Shown here piece by piece: positions 1 through 7,692 of a stretch of DNA of 60,310 nucleotides. The notes under the pieces were generated by a model. The model did no database searches, was not told the DNA's origin, and saw only the letters and a program-made list of their open reading frames with translations. Source of the stretch: Alteromonas sp. ASW11-130. GTDB lineage: Bacteria > Pseudomonadota > Gammaproteobacteria > Enterobacterales > Alteromonadaceae. The position numbers were made by a program, and so were the translations under genes. Within the stretch, counting starts at the first letter, position 1. Each line of letters begins with the position of its first letter. The stretch covers positions 1 through 60,310 of the forward strand of contig NZ_JAPFRE010000023.1 in the NCBI RefSeq assembly GCF_026183735.1. The letters are read 5' to 3'.

Positions 1-249
1 CATTATGCCCAACAAGGTTCGCAAGAGTATTGGAATAGTTTGTATAAAGATATGGTGGATAAGCGAAATAGAATGGAACGACAGGGCAAGATTGTTCCAG
101 ACGATATGGACTCCCTTATAAGGGCAATGGAAGACAACAGCTTCGAATATGTCGCTATTAGCAAAGCCATTTACGACCAAACTGGTTCGTTCGCAGGTTT
201 TACAAAAAGCATTTTTTCAACCAAGTCACCGCCGCCAACAGGCCCTTAG
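1..249 (+). CDS. C-terminal tip of a polymorphic toxin (5' end outside window)
   Basis: The frame is open from base 1 and ends at TAG 247-249, giving 82 residues that begin HYAQQGSQEYWNSLYKDM. The same sequence recurs at 1364-1609, where the preceding part is visible and contains IEAKGGGS, an E-x-K motif as in restriction-endonuclease-fold toxin domains, followed by the QQGSQEYW stretch common in such tips. An Imm49-like gene follows at once, which is the usual toxin-then-immunity order. The full toxin, with its delivery domain (Rhs, PAAR, VgrG or similar), would lie upstream of the window and cannot be seen. The nuclease assignment rests on the motif and context only. Confidence 0.55.
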   Translation, partial: HYAQQGSQEYWNSLYKDMVDKRNRMERQGKIVPDDMDSLIRAMEDNSFEYVAISKAIYDQTGSFAGFTKSIFSTKSPPPTGP

Positions 250-293
250 GGGTCTTTGTAGTGATTTTGAGGCTAACTGAAGAGGATGATATT

Positions 294-1169
294 TTGTTAA
301 AACAGCTTCATATAAAATTCCATATTGCGCCCCCGAAGCAAACAAAGGATCAGCATCTTGATTTTCTGAAAAATTATTTGGTAAGGCGTCGTTTCGATTC
401 TATAGCAAATAAAGTAGATACTAACTCACAAAGTTTTAACTTTTTATTAGGTATACTTTTTAACGATTACAGATTTCTGGTCAAAGATTTTTCAGAAATC
501 TATGAGCTAACCCAAGATAAATCGGATTGGGAAGCCGTCCTTCATAATCTTCACACCAGTTTTTCCGCCCTGGCAGCGTTAATTGAACAACCTGATAGTT
601 CTAAAGCAATTACGGTAGCAGGGGTAACCGGTAAACTAGACCCACATTATCCCCCCCCAAAATATAGCGGATGGAGCATTCGGTTATTTGAATCAATTAG
701 CATGCGCAGAGACGACCTAGTCGCAATTTTACTCAAATATGATCCGGAAACCGCCGCACAACTTGAGCCCGAATTTGCAGATTTGGCAAGATTCCAGGTA
801 AATTATATTAAAGGAATGCTTGATAAAAACGGCGACCACGACCGCTTATTTACGCAACTAAACGAAGTTTTTTCTGCTGATTTGCAGCCTCACGCCCGAG
901 CCCGCTTGGTGCCTTTTTATTATATTGCCAAGGAAGACGAAGACGGATTCGAACAGGCGATTATCCGTGCCACCCAGGCCAATCGAAGCGCTTGCAAAGC
1001 CAACGGCGTTCCCATCGAACCGTCGCAACTAAACTTTCCCTCAGCCATTATCGCCGCGGCCAGCCTCGGTTATGACCGTCACGGCTGGACACTTAAACAT
1101 AAAAACGACTATTTGCCTGAGTGGTGGATATACAATAGATTTACCCCTGAAAACGAGGGCGCCGGGTAA
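294..1169 (+). CDS. Imm49-like immunity protein, copy 1
   Basis: Predicted cytoplasmic immunity protein that would neutralise the toxin tip encoded just upstream. It has 291 residues, looks alpha-helical, and has the late region expected of Imm49 (FPSAIIAAASLGYDRHG, then DYLPEWWIYNR). I prefer TTG 294: GAGGA lies 7 nt upstream, and it aligns with the start of the second copy. A GTG at 261 in the same frame lacks a ribosome site. Residues after about 82 are nearly identical to copy 2 (1656-2528), while the first 80 are only about half identical. This mosaic suggests that the N-terminal part tracks the partner toxin. The family call is from memory of the Imm49 pattern. Confidence 0.68.
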   Translation: MLKQLHIKFHIAPPKQTKDQHLDFLKNYLVRRRFDSIANKVDTNSQSFNFLLGILFNDYRFLVKDFSEIYELTQDKSDWEAVLHNLHTSFSALAALIEQPDSSKAITVAGVTGKLDPHYPPPKYSGWSIRLFESISMRRDDLVAILLKYDPETAAQLEPEFADLARFQVNYIKGMLDKNGDHDRLFTQLNEVFSADLQPHARARLVPFYYIAKEDEDGFEQAIIRATQANRSACKANGVPIEPSQLNFPSAIIAAASLGYDRHGWTLKHKNDYLPEWWIYNRFTPENEGAG

Positions 1170-1234
1170 GACCGCGGGATACACAAAGCCTTATTCCATC
1201 ACACTTAAAGCTATGTATAGTGGCGCGATGCTGA

Positions 1235-1609
1235 AGCATTCTTTTAGTCATAATAAAAAGTAACTGGCCAGTCCAATTACTGAATGGCGAAATCAGATGG
1301 GTTGCCATTGAAGCCAAAGGCGGCGGCTCGGGATTAGGCAAACGCCTTACTACTGATAAGCAACATTATGCCCAACAAGGTTCGCAAGAGTATTGGAATA
1401 GTTTGTATAAAGATATGGTGAATAAGCGAAATAGAATGGTGAGAAATGGAAAAGTTGTTCCAGACGACATGAACTCAATTATCAATGCCATGGAACGTAA
1501 CAACTTCGAATATGTCGCTATTAGCAAGGCCATTTACGACCAAACTGGTTCGTTCGCAGGTTTTACGAAAAGTGTGTTTTTAAGTAAAAATCCACCAACA
1601 GGCCTTTAG
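1235..1609 (+). pseudogene. Orphan toxin C-terminal cassette without a start codon
   Basis: An open frame runs from a stop at 1232 to TAG 1607-1609. It reads through PVQLLNGEIRWVAIEAKGGG, then GSGLGKRLTTDKQHYAQQGS, then a tail that matches the toxin tip at 1-249 with substitutions. No ATG, GTG or TTG occurs in frame before TTG 1403, which lies inside the conserved domain, so the cassette is unlikely to be translated alone. This is how displaced, silent toxin tips look in polymorphic toxin loci: they act as donors that can recombine onto the full-length toxin upstream. The likely junction is near 1255-1270, where the copied 3' flank of the first immunity gene ends. It could also simply be a decayed duplicate. 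Confidence 0.6.
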
Positions 1610-2588
1610 GGGCTTGAGATAGTATCTTTAATGAGGTTCGTAAGGAAATAATATTTTGAAAGAGTTGCATATCAAATTCCATATTGCTACACCGAAACAA
1701 AGCAAGGAGCAACGCCTTGAACATATAAAAAACTACGTCTTCACTAGGATCATGAAATCCATCGCCTATTCGATAGAAGTAAATGGAAATAAATTTAATT
1801 TTTTGTTACAGCGTTTGTTTAAAGAGTATCGATCTCTTCTTGAATTTTCCCTTGTTATATATGAGCTAACCCAAGATAAATCTGACTGGGAAGCCGTCCT
1901 TCATAACCTTCACACCAGTTTTTCCGCCCTGGCAGCGTTAATTGAACAACCAGATAGTTCTAAAGCAATTACGGTAGCAGGGGTAACCGGTAAACTAGAC
2001 CCACATTATCCCCCCCCCAAATATAGCGGATGGAGCATTCGGTTATTTGAATCAATTAGCATGCGCAGAGACGACCTAGTCGCAATTTTACTCAAATATG
2101 ATCCGGAAACCGCCGCACAACTTGAGCCCGAGTTTGCAGATTTGGCAAGATTCCAGGTAAATTATATTAAAGAAATGCTTGATAAAAACGGCGACCACGA
2201 CCGCTTATTTACGCAACTAAATGAAGTTTTTTCTTCTGATTTGCAGCCTCACGCCCAAGCCCGCGTGGTGCCTTTTTATTATCTTGCCAAGGAAGACGAA
2301 GACGGATTCGAACAGGCGATTATCCGTGCTACCCAGGCCCATCGAAGCGCTTGCAAAGCCAACGGCGTTCCCATCGATCCGACGCAAACACGTTTTCCCT
2401 CAGCCATTATCGCTGCGGCCAGCCTCGGTTATGACCGTCACGGCTGGACACTTAAACATAAAAACGACTATTTGCCTGAGTGGTGGATATACAATAGATT
2501 TACCCCTGAAAACGAGGGCGCAGGGTAAGACCGCGGGATACACAAAGCCTTATTCCATCACACTTAAAGCTATGTATAGTGGCGCGAT
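1364..2588 (+). repeat. Second copy of tandem toxin-tip/immunity duplication
   Basis: Bases 1364-2588 repeat 1-1229 with an offset of about 1360. Two blocks are almost identical: the toxin block (1-57 against 1364-1420) and the long block covering the immunity C-terminus plus 60 bases beyond its stop (504-1229 against 1863-2588). The part between, which holds the toxin C-terminus and immunity N-terminus, has diverged. Confidence 0.85.
1656..2528 (+). CDS. Imm49-like immunity protein, copy 2
   Basis: A 290-residue paralogue of the gene at 294-1169, paired with the orphan toxin tip before it. It starts at TTG 1656 with a GGA-containing site (aaggaaataat) just upstream. Residues from about YELTQDKSDWEAV to the end differ from copy 1 at only a few positions (for example IKEML for IKGML, and AHRSACKANGVPIDPTQTRF for ANRSACKANGVPIEPSQLNF). 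The first 80 residues are clearly divergent. Because its own toxin tip is silent, this gene probably serves as protection against siblings or neighbours carrying the matching tip. Family assignment carries the same caveat as copy 1. Confidence 0.67.
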   Translation: MKELHIKFHIATPKQSKEQRLEHIKNYVFTRIMKSIAYSIEVNGNKFNFLLQRLFKEYRSLLEFSLVIYELTQDKSDWEAVLHNLHTSFSALAALIEQPDSSKAITVAGVTGKLDPHYPPPKYSGWSIRLFESISMRRDDLVAILLKYDPETAAQLEPEFADLARFQVNYIKEMLDKNGDHDRLFTQLNEVFSSDLQPHAQARVVPFYYLAKEDEDGFEQAIIRATQAHRSACKANGVPIDPTQTRFPSAIIAAASLGYDRHGWTLKHKNDYLPEWWIYNRFTPENEGAG

Positions 2589-2667
2589 GCGCAAGAAGCT
2601 TTTTACATGCCAGTGAACATAAGGCAGCCACTAGCATGCGACTAAAAAACGTAAAATAAACCAAGGT

Positions 2668-3012
2668 TTAAGGTTCTGCCCCGTCACATGAATATGTGGC
2701 GGCTAACCTGTAGTAGTAACCTCCATTAAATTTTACCCAACTATTGTTCACATACGTTTGAGTGTCTCTGGGTATGGCTTCAACGTTAGGCGCTTTTAAC
2801 ACGGCTTTCCCAGCACAGCATTTGGTGTTAGCGAAGCTTTGCAGCGTATGTGCAGCTTCGGTAACTGTATCTGCGCTACAAGAGAGAGAATTTTCACTTG
2901 CGCGCGCACTGCAATGGGCAAAAGGCGACGTGATACAGCCCTTTAGTAAACACAGCAGTAAAAGCATTGCGAATATTTTTGCAAAAGCCACTTTAGTCAC
3001 TAACACATTCAC
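2668..3012 (-). CDS. Small predicted lipoprotein
   Basis: A 114-residue protein with an N-terminal hydrophobic stretch ending LLKGC (cysteine about residue 26), a lipobox, so probably an acylated envelope lipoprotein. The mature part has several cysteines (CSARAS, SCSAD, KCCAG) and a short aromatic stretch (NGGYYYRLAATY). No family is recognised. Its start overlaps the end of the upstream SUMF1-domain gene by 20 bases on the same strand, so the two are probably co-transcribed. A second in-frame ATG at about 2967 would give a very short signal sequence and is less likely. Confidence 0.55.
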   Translation of the reverse strand: MNVLVTKVAFAKIFAMLLLLCLLKGCITSPFAHCSARASENSLSCSADTVTEAAHTLQSFANTKCCAGKAVLKAPNVEAIPRDTQTYVNNSWVKFNGGYYYRLAATYSCDGAEP

Positions 3013-3877
3013 TCAAGCCAACAGCTAACCTTGCACTGCACCCCCCGTCGGCTGCACCACAGGCGATCCGTGTGGTTGAGCGACATAAGTCCCAGTCGTA
3101 ACATATCCAACCACCACGCAAAATACCGTCGGAATCGGCATTAGCAGAATAATAGGGAGCATTAGACGACTGGCGCACGCCGTACAGGTGTTTGTCATCT
3201 TCAACCCATTCATTTTGGTTGCCTAACATTGCTACCAATCCAAAAGCATTCGGTTTCTTTTGATGCTGCCTTGCTATTGTGAAGTAGCCTTCTGCAGGAA
3301 AGGTGACTGTATTGCTCGTCCATGCATAATCATCATCAGGTTCATTTCCCCAATAAAACAACGTATTTGTGCCCGCTTTACAGGCGTACTCCCACTCTAT
3401 TTCACTAGGTAAGCGTAACCCAACGCGTTTAGCGACTTCACGAACATCTTCGCGCTTGACCGCATCCACGCCGTGGTCTTCGCCATACTCCTTAAAAAGC
3501 TTATTCCCATCCATAGCTTTCCACTGCGCTTCCGTGATAACGAATTCGCCGATTAGAAAAGGAGGCACTGAATGGGGAAACTTTTGTTCAAAGTCATTTT
3601 CGTCGATGTCCATCCACTGGTTTTGTTTAGCTGTAGCATAAAATTCAGGCGAAATGCCTAGCTTAAAATCATCACTCCCCGGAATAAGGTGCATCACCAT
3701 ACCGGTCTGCCGATGTTTAAAACGAGCTATAGGGTTAGAAAGCCCGGCACACTCAAACTGCTTGATATCGATAAAATCAAAACGCGTACTTAGCCCTTGC
3801 GATAATAAGTGTTGTACTTCGTCATTGCGTTGCGCGTCCGTGGCATTGCGCCAGGAGTTATGATTTGAAATAAGCAT
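2993..3877 (-). CDS. SUMF1 (formylglycine-generating-enzyme-like) domain protein
   Basis: 294 residues. The region from about 60 to 290 has the SUMF1/EgtB/PvdO pattern: a GEFVITEAQWKAM segment, LRLPSEIEWEYACKAG with NTLFYWGNEP, NAFGLVAMLGNQNEWVED and RGGWICYDWDLCRSTTR. The usual closing GFRLA motif is replaced by CSARLAVG. The paired active-site cysteines of true formylglycine-generating enzymes are not in the expected spacing, so sulfatase activation is not supported. A structural or ligand-binding role is as likely. No signal peptide is seen. It overlaps the lipoprotein gene downstream and lies next to the toxin/immunity array; whether it belongs to that system is unknown. Confidence 0.75.
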   Translation of the reverse strand: MLISNHNSWRNATDAQRNDEVQHLLSQGLSTRFDFIDIKQFECAGLSNPIARFKHRQTGMVMHLIPGSDDFKLGISPEFYATAKQNQWMDIDENDFEQKFPHSVPPFLIGEFVITEAQWKAMDGNKLFKEYGEDHGVDAVKREDVREVAKRVGLRLPSEIEWEYACKAGTNTLFYWGNEPDDDYAWTSNTVTFPAEGYFTIARQHQKKPNAFGLVAMLGNQNEWVEDDKHLYGVRQSSNAPYYSANADSDGILRGGWICYDWDLCRSTTRIACGAADGGCSARLAVGLSECVSD

Positions 3878-3956
3878 TGAGCCTCGCTATTCTTAAACTG
3901 GTTGTTGTAAGAATATCACGGGCTCAATGAGGTAAAACACAAGGTTTTTTGTCCAA

Positions 3957-4559
3957 TTAATTTTTGGCTAATTTAGCTGCAATTTCTGCTACATGCTTAC
4001 CCTGATACCGCGCACCACCTAATTCAATCTCACTAGGCTGTCGAGAACCATCGCCGCCCGCTAATGTCGTTGCGCCATAAGGCGTACCACCTGCCACTTC
4101 TTCAAGTTGTGCTAGCTTTTCATAGGAGTAAGGTAAGCCCACTACCACCATCCCCATGTGAAAAAAGGTGGTCATATTTGACACTAGCGTGGTTTCTTGT
4201 CCACCGTGCTGGCTCGCTGTAGAAGTAAAGGTAGATGCCACTTTGCCCTCTAGCGCACCTTTTTGCCAGAGGCCGCCGGTTTGGTCCCAGAACGCGGCCA
4301 TTTGTGAGGCCATGCGCCCATAACGGGTGCCAACGCCCACAATAATGGCGTCGTAATTGGCGAGGTCGTCTACCTTAGCGATAGGTGCTTTCTGATCAAT
4401 TTTGAACCCCGCGTTTTTAACCACCTCCTCAGGCGCGGTTTCGGGCACCCGCTTGATATCCACTTCTGCGCCAGCCCCTCTTGCTCCTTCGGCTACCGCT
4501 TCTGCCATGGTTTCAATGTGTCCGTACGATGAATAATAAAGTACCAGTATCTTTGCCAT
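3957..4559 (-). CDS. wrbA: NAD(P)H:quinone oxidoreductase WrbA
   Basis: A cytoplasmic flavodoxin-like FMN enzyme that reduces quinones by two electrons, limiting semiquinone and oxidative stress. Its 200 residues match the family length. The FMN phosphate loop is YYSSYGHIE (8-16). Further flavin-contact loops are [13 protein letters not shown] (75-87) and [12 protein letters not shown] (112-123), and the late GLPYSYEKL and [14 protein letters not shown] segments are typical. It is transcribed alone, divergently from the M48 protease gene, with about 265 bp between the starts. That gap contains an 8-bp inverted repeat (GAAAACTT-tt-AAGTTTTC, 4684-4701) of unknown function. Confidence 0.93.
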   Translation of the reverse strand: MAKILVLYYSSYGHIETMAEAVAEGARGAGAEVDIKRVPETAPEEVVKNAGFKIDQKAPIAKVDDLANYDAIIVGVGTRYGRMASQMAAFWDQTGGLWQKGALEGKVASTFTSTASQHGGQETTLVSNMTTFFHMGMVVVGLPYSYEKLAQLEEVAGGTPYGATTLAGGDGSRQPSEIELGGARYQGKHVAEIAAKLAKN

Positions 4560-4824
4560 TAAATGCTCCGTAAATTAATAAACTATCTATTTCTTTACGT
4601 TAAGTTGTTATTTCAGATTGCATATTACTTTCTGAGCGCCAATGTTGTTTCAACGCTCACCTCGCATTACCACTTAATATCTTGAAAACTTTTAAGTTTT
4701 CGTTTTTACTTAAGTTAATGTCATGTTGTATTAATGAAGCCAAATTTCTAAATACTTCGTATAGCAGCAACGCATCAACGTTTTTTTGACTGCCCTGGTA
4801 GCAGTAAACCAAAAGGAAACCTTT

Positions 4825-5622
4825 ATGAAGAAATGGGTAAAACAGATTGGCGCTGCGTCACTTGTCGCAATGCTTAGTGCCTGTGGCACTTCGCCAACAG
4901 GCCGTAATCAGTTGCTGCTGTTCCCGGAAGACCAAATGTCAGCCATGGGTCAGCAAGCTTTTACAAGTATGAAAGAAGAACTGAAGATATCGAATAAACG
5001 GGTGGCGAATTCTTATGTAGAATGTGTAGCTCGCTCTATCACTGCTAATGTGCCCCAGGAGGTGTTTGCAGGGCAGTGGGAAGTGGTTGTATTCGACGAT
5101 GAGCAAGTGAACGCATTCGCCCTGCCGGGCGGTAAAATAGGGGTCTATACGGGTTTATTGAAAGTGGCTGAGAATCAGCACCAACTTGCCGCTGTCATTG
5201 GTCACGAAGTAGGCCATGTTATTGCCAATCATGGTAATGAACGTATGTCTATCGGCACTGCTAGCCAATTAACTACGCAAGTAGTGGGACAGGTGTTAGC
5301 TGCCAACGAAGTGCCCTATTCGGGGCCAATTATGGCCGCCATGGGCTTAGGCGCTCAGGTAGGTGTACAATTGCCTTACAGCAGAAGTCATGAATCTGAA
5401 GCAGACCTGATTGGACTTACGCTAATGGCGCAATCGGGGTTTAATCCACAGGAATCTGTTTCGCTGTGGCACAACATGGATGCAGCCAGCGAAGGTAACC
5501 GCCCCCCAGAATTACTGTCTACTCACCCTGCCCCCAGCTCGCGTATTCAGAACTTGCAAGCGAATATGAGCGAAGCGAATGCGCTTTATCAACAAGCACC
5601 AAGACGACCTGATTGTAAATAA
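4825..5622 (+). CDS. M48 family metallopeptidase lipoprotein (LoiP/YggG-like)
   Basis: Predicted zinc protease attached to the outer membrane and acting in periplasmic protein quality control. It has 265 residues. A signal sequence ends in LSAC with Cys20 as the lipidated residue. The catalytic HEVGH motif is at 127-131, and the third zinc ligand region SRSHESEAD is at 186-194. ATG 4825 is chosen because AAAGGAAA lies just upstream and the lipobox is then correctly placed; an earlier in-frame start at 4786 would spoil the signal peptide. The late STHPAPSSRIQNL segment is typical of the family. A strong terminator follows at 5640. Confidence 0.9.
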   Translation: MKKWVKQIGAASLVAMLSACGTSPTGRNQLLLFPEDQMSAMGQQAFTSMKEELKISNKRVANSYVECVARSITANVPQEVFAGQWEVVVFDDEQVNAFALPGGKIGVYTGLLKVAENQHQLAAVIGHEVGHVIANHGNERMSIGTASQLTTQVVGQVLAANEVPYSGPIMAAMGLGAQVGVQLPYSRSHESEADLIGLTLMAQSGFNPQESVSLWHNMDAASEGNRPPELLSTHPAPSSRIQNLQANMSEANALYQQAPRRPDCK

Positions 5623-5639
5623 CGATACGTAAAACCTAA

Positions 5640-5667
5640 AACGCCACTCACAGGAGTGGCGTTTGTT
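5640..5667 (+). terminator. Rho-independent terminator after M48 protease gene
   Basis: ACGCCACTC (5641-5649), loop ACAG, then GAGTGGCGT (5654-5662) followed by TTGTTTTA. The 9-bp stem with a T-rich tail lies 18 bases after the stop codon and separates this gene from the convergent MscS gene. Confidence 0.85.
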
Positions 5668-5691
5668 TTATTACATTATTACATTATTACA
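5668..5691. repeat. Octamer repeat TTATTACA x3
   Basis: Three exact copies of TTATTACA. The repeat covers the stop codon of the MscS gene on the minus strand. A near-identical octamer (TTATTACC x3) follows yggS at 19961. Confidence 0.85.
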
Positions 5692-6592
5692 TTTGCGGCT
5701 TTACCTTCACCTTATCTTTTTCTTGTTCTTCTTTATTTCCTTTTCCCTCTTCCTCTTCATCTTCTTTATAAAAATGCACATCCATTTGTGGAAACGGAAT
5801 TGAAATACCTTCTTGGTCAAAACGCAGTTTCACGGCTTCGGTGATGGCGTATTTAACCGCCCAGAAATCAGCGGAGTTTACCCAAGGTCTAACATTAAAA
5901 TTAACACTCGAATCTCCTAATTCGGACACCGCGATTAATGGTTCAGGTTCCTCAAGAATGCGGTCTTCCTGCTCAATGATGTCTTCTAATATGCGTTTTG
6001 CTTTGAGCAAGTCGTCGTCATAACCAATTCCAAACACCATATCGATACGACGGGTTTCTTTTGCCGAATAATTCGTGATGTTATCGTTGTATATTTTTCC
6101 ATTAGGAATAATAATTTCTTTGTTGTCAGGCGTAGTAAGCAAAGAGGTAAAAATACCAATTTTCTGCACCGAGCCCGCTGTGCCAGCCACCTCAACAAAA
6201 TCTCCCGCTTTGAACGGTTTAAACACCAGTAACATCACGCCTGCTGCGAAATTCTTTAACGAGTCTTGCAGCGATAAACCAATGGCTAAACCTGCTGCAC
6301 CCAAAATGGCTACCAGCGAGGTGGTGTTCACACCAAGTTGGTCTAGCGAGGCGACGATTACGAACAGCATCAGCACAGCGCTGATAATTGACTCTAAAAA
6401 ATCAATTAGCATTTGGTCATATTTAGAACGCGCCATTAATTTAGTAATCATCGACATGACAACGGAAACAATAATGCGGCCTAAAACGAAAATGATAACG
6501 GCCATGGCGATATTGATCGCCCATGGTATCGCATAGACGTTTATATAGCGTTCCACATCTTCAGCGGTAAACTTTGAAAATATTTCTTCCAT
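5687..6592 (-). CDS. MscS-family small-conductance mechanosensitive channel
   Basis: Inner-membrane channel that opens under membrane tension and releases solutes on hypo-osmotic shock. It has 301 residues with three predicted membrane segments near 22-48, 62-82 and 91-125. The pore-lining third helix carries the MscS signature GAAGLAIGLSLQDSLKNFAA (98-117). The cytoplasmic beta domain follows, with FKAGDFVEVAGTAGSV and IIIPNGKIYNDNITNYS, both family hallmarks. The C-terminus ends in an unusual tail rich in Glu and Lys (about 276-301). Its stop lies in the octamer repeat, and it is convergent with the M48 gene. Confidence 0.93.
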   Translation of the reverse strand: MEEIFSKFTAEDVERYINVYAIPWAINIAMAVIIFVLGRIIVSVVMSMITKLMARSKYDQMLIDFLESIISAVLMLFVIVASLDQLGVNTTSLVAILGAAGLAIGLSLQDSLKNFAAGVMLLVFKPFKAGDFVEVAGTAGSVQKIGIFTSLLTTPDNKEIIIPNGKIYNDNITNYSAKETRRIDMVFGIGYDDDLLKAKRILEDIIEQEDRILEEPEPLIAVSELGDSSVNFNVRPWVNSADFWAVKYAITEAVKLRFDQEGISIPFPQMDVHFYKEDEEEEGKGNKEEQEKDKVKVKPQM

Positions 6593-7356
6593 AGCGTTGC
6601 AGTTCTGCTGCCCCCATAATTTTAATTTGTTAGTAAAGCGTGTTGACCTTTGTTGTCTAATTTTACCATGCGTTGTTGCGCACGGATGAGCGGATTAAAT
6701 GGTGCAATGTACTAATAAAGTAATTCACCTTTCCTAATGTTGGGCGAAGGTGCGCCCAACACTGCGTTTCATTGTTAAATAGCGTGTCCTCGTGCTTTGT
6801 TTGGTTACCACTTACTTAGATGGCTAAATTACTAAATCACTAAGTCACTAGGTTACGTGTCGCACTTTTATCCTGAAAGCCATCATAATAAACCACTCTC
6901 GATCAGTTAAGGTCAATACACTCTAGTTGTTTATTAAAAACATCAATGAATCAAGATGTTTCATTACCTTTATTAAAACTTATACCCAATTATGATCACC
7001 AGATCTTAAAAAAAATATGAAAAAAGGCATGATCCGTAACAACTTTGTCACCTATCAATACTATTCTTTGCAGACGTTTGGACAAGCAAAAAAATAAGCA
7101 ACCAGCTAACACGTTGATTTATCAAGGTTGCTTAAAAAAAAGCTGAGAAATGGGTTCCCAAACTGGAATTAAATCATTTTTTGACTATATTTTTTACTTA
7201 ACGTCAATGAAGGAAATACGTGTTTTAGCAATGGCGTGAGCAGGCATAGGTAGGGTATAATCGCGCCCGCTTTCGTTCTGTTGTCTCCGAAGCGGCATGC
7301 ATGCCCTTTCGAACTAAAGCCGCCATTGATAGTTAATATTTTTAAAGGACTTGAAA
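6593..7356. other. 764-bp intergenic region without a gene
   Basis: No coding frame is convincing on either strand. Visible structure: a perfect 9-bp inverted repeat TGTTGGGCG-aaggtg-CGCCCAACA (6738-6761) without a T-run; short repeats of ATCACTAAGTCACTA type around 6830-6855; an imperfect AAGCAACC...GGTTGCTT pair around 7096-7134 followed by eight A; and the 14-mer CTTTCGAACTAAAG at 7306-7319 that recurs at 37707. It carries the 5' regions of the MscS gene and of the small membrane protein. Confidence 0.6.
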
Positions 7357-7527
7357 ATGTTATTTATAACTGTTCTTTTCTTAGTAGTTTTGTTGTTATT
7401 AGCGTACGCATTGTCAACCGATAAAGGTAAAAATACTGTTCATGCAAGACGGAACAATCCGAATATCGTGACCAAACCAGTCCAAGTAATGGCCAAAACC
7501 GAATCCAAGGCATTGCACGCTAATTAA
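7357..7527 (+). CDS. Small single-span membrane protein, 56 aa
   Basis: ATG 7357 to TAA 7525-7527. An AAAGGA ribosome site lies 8 bases upstream. Residues 2-18 are almost all hydrophobic (LFITVLFLVVLLLLAYA), followed by a polar, basic tail (DKGKNTVHARRNNPN...KTESKALHAN). It is either a one-pass inner-membrane protein or a secreted peptide, and no family is recognised. A hairpin terminator at 7568-7587 follows within 45 bases, so this looks like a complete single-gene unit with promoter, ribosome site, frame and terminator, which supports it being real. Confidence 0.6.
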   Translation: MLFITVLFLVVLLLLAYALSTDKGKNTVHARRNNPNIVTKPVQVMAKTESKALHAN

Positions 7528-7567
7528 TTTCATCTGAAACGAAGTAGTTTTCTTCCCAAGTATTTCG

Positions 7568-7587
7568 AGCGGACCTTTGTGTCCGCT
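7568..7587 (+). terminator. Hairpin, probable terminator of the small membrane gene
   Basis: AGCGGAC-ctttgt-GTCCGCT, a 7-bp perfect stem followed by TGAATTATT. The tail is only moderately T-rich. Confidence 0.5.
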
Positions 7588-7692
7588 TGAATTATTCTCG
7601 GCCAATTTTCCCCAAATGTGCGCAAGTTATTGCACGCTGGTAGCAATTGTCAGTATTATGCGCAGCTAGATTGATATTGTTGGATTCTCTTC

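Noticed and set aside
261..293. GTG 261 as start of the first immunity gene
   Set aside because: No ribosome site is present, and the second copy starts at the TTG equivalent to 294.
1403..1609. Second toxin tip as an independent 68-aa gene from TTG 1403
   Set aside because: The start lies inside the conserved domain, and the homologous frame continues well upstream.
2993..3877. True formylglycine-generating enzyme
   Set aside because: The active-site cysteines are not in the family spacing, and no sulfatase gene is nearby.
6738..6761. Terminator in the gap before the MscS gene
   Set aside because: A perfect 9-bp stem is present, but no T-run follows on either strand and no gene ends there.
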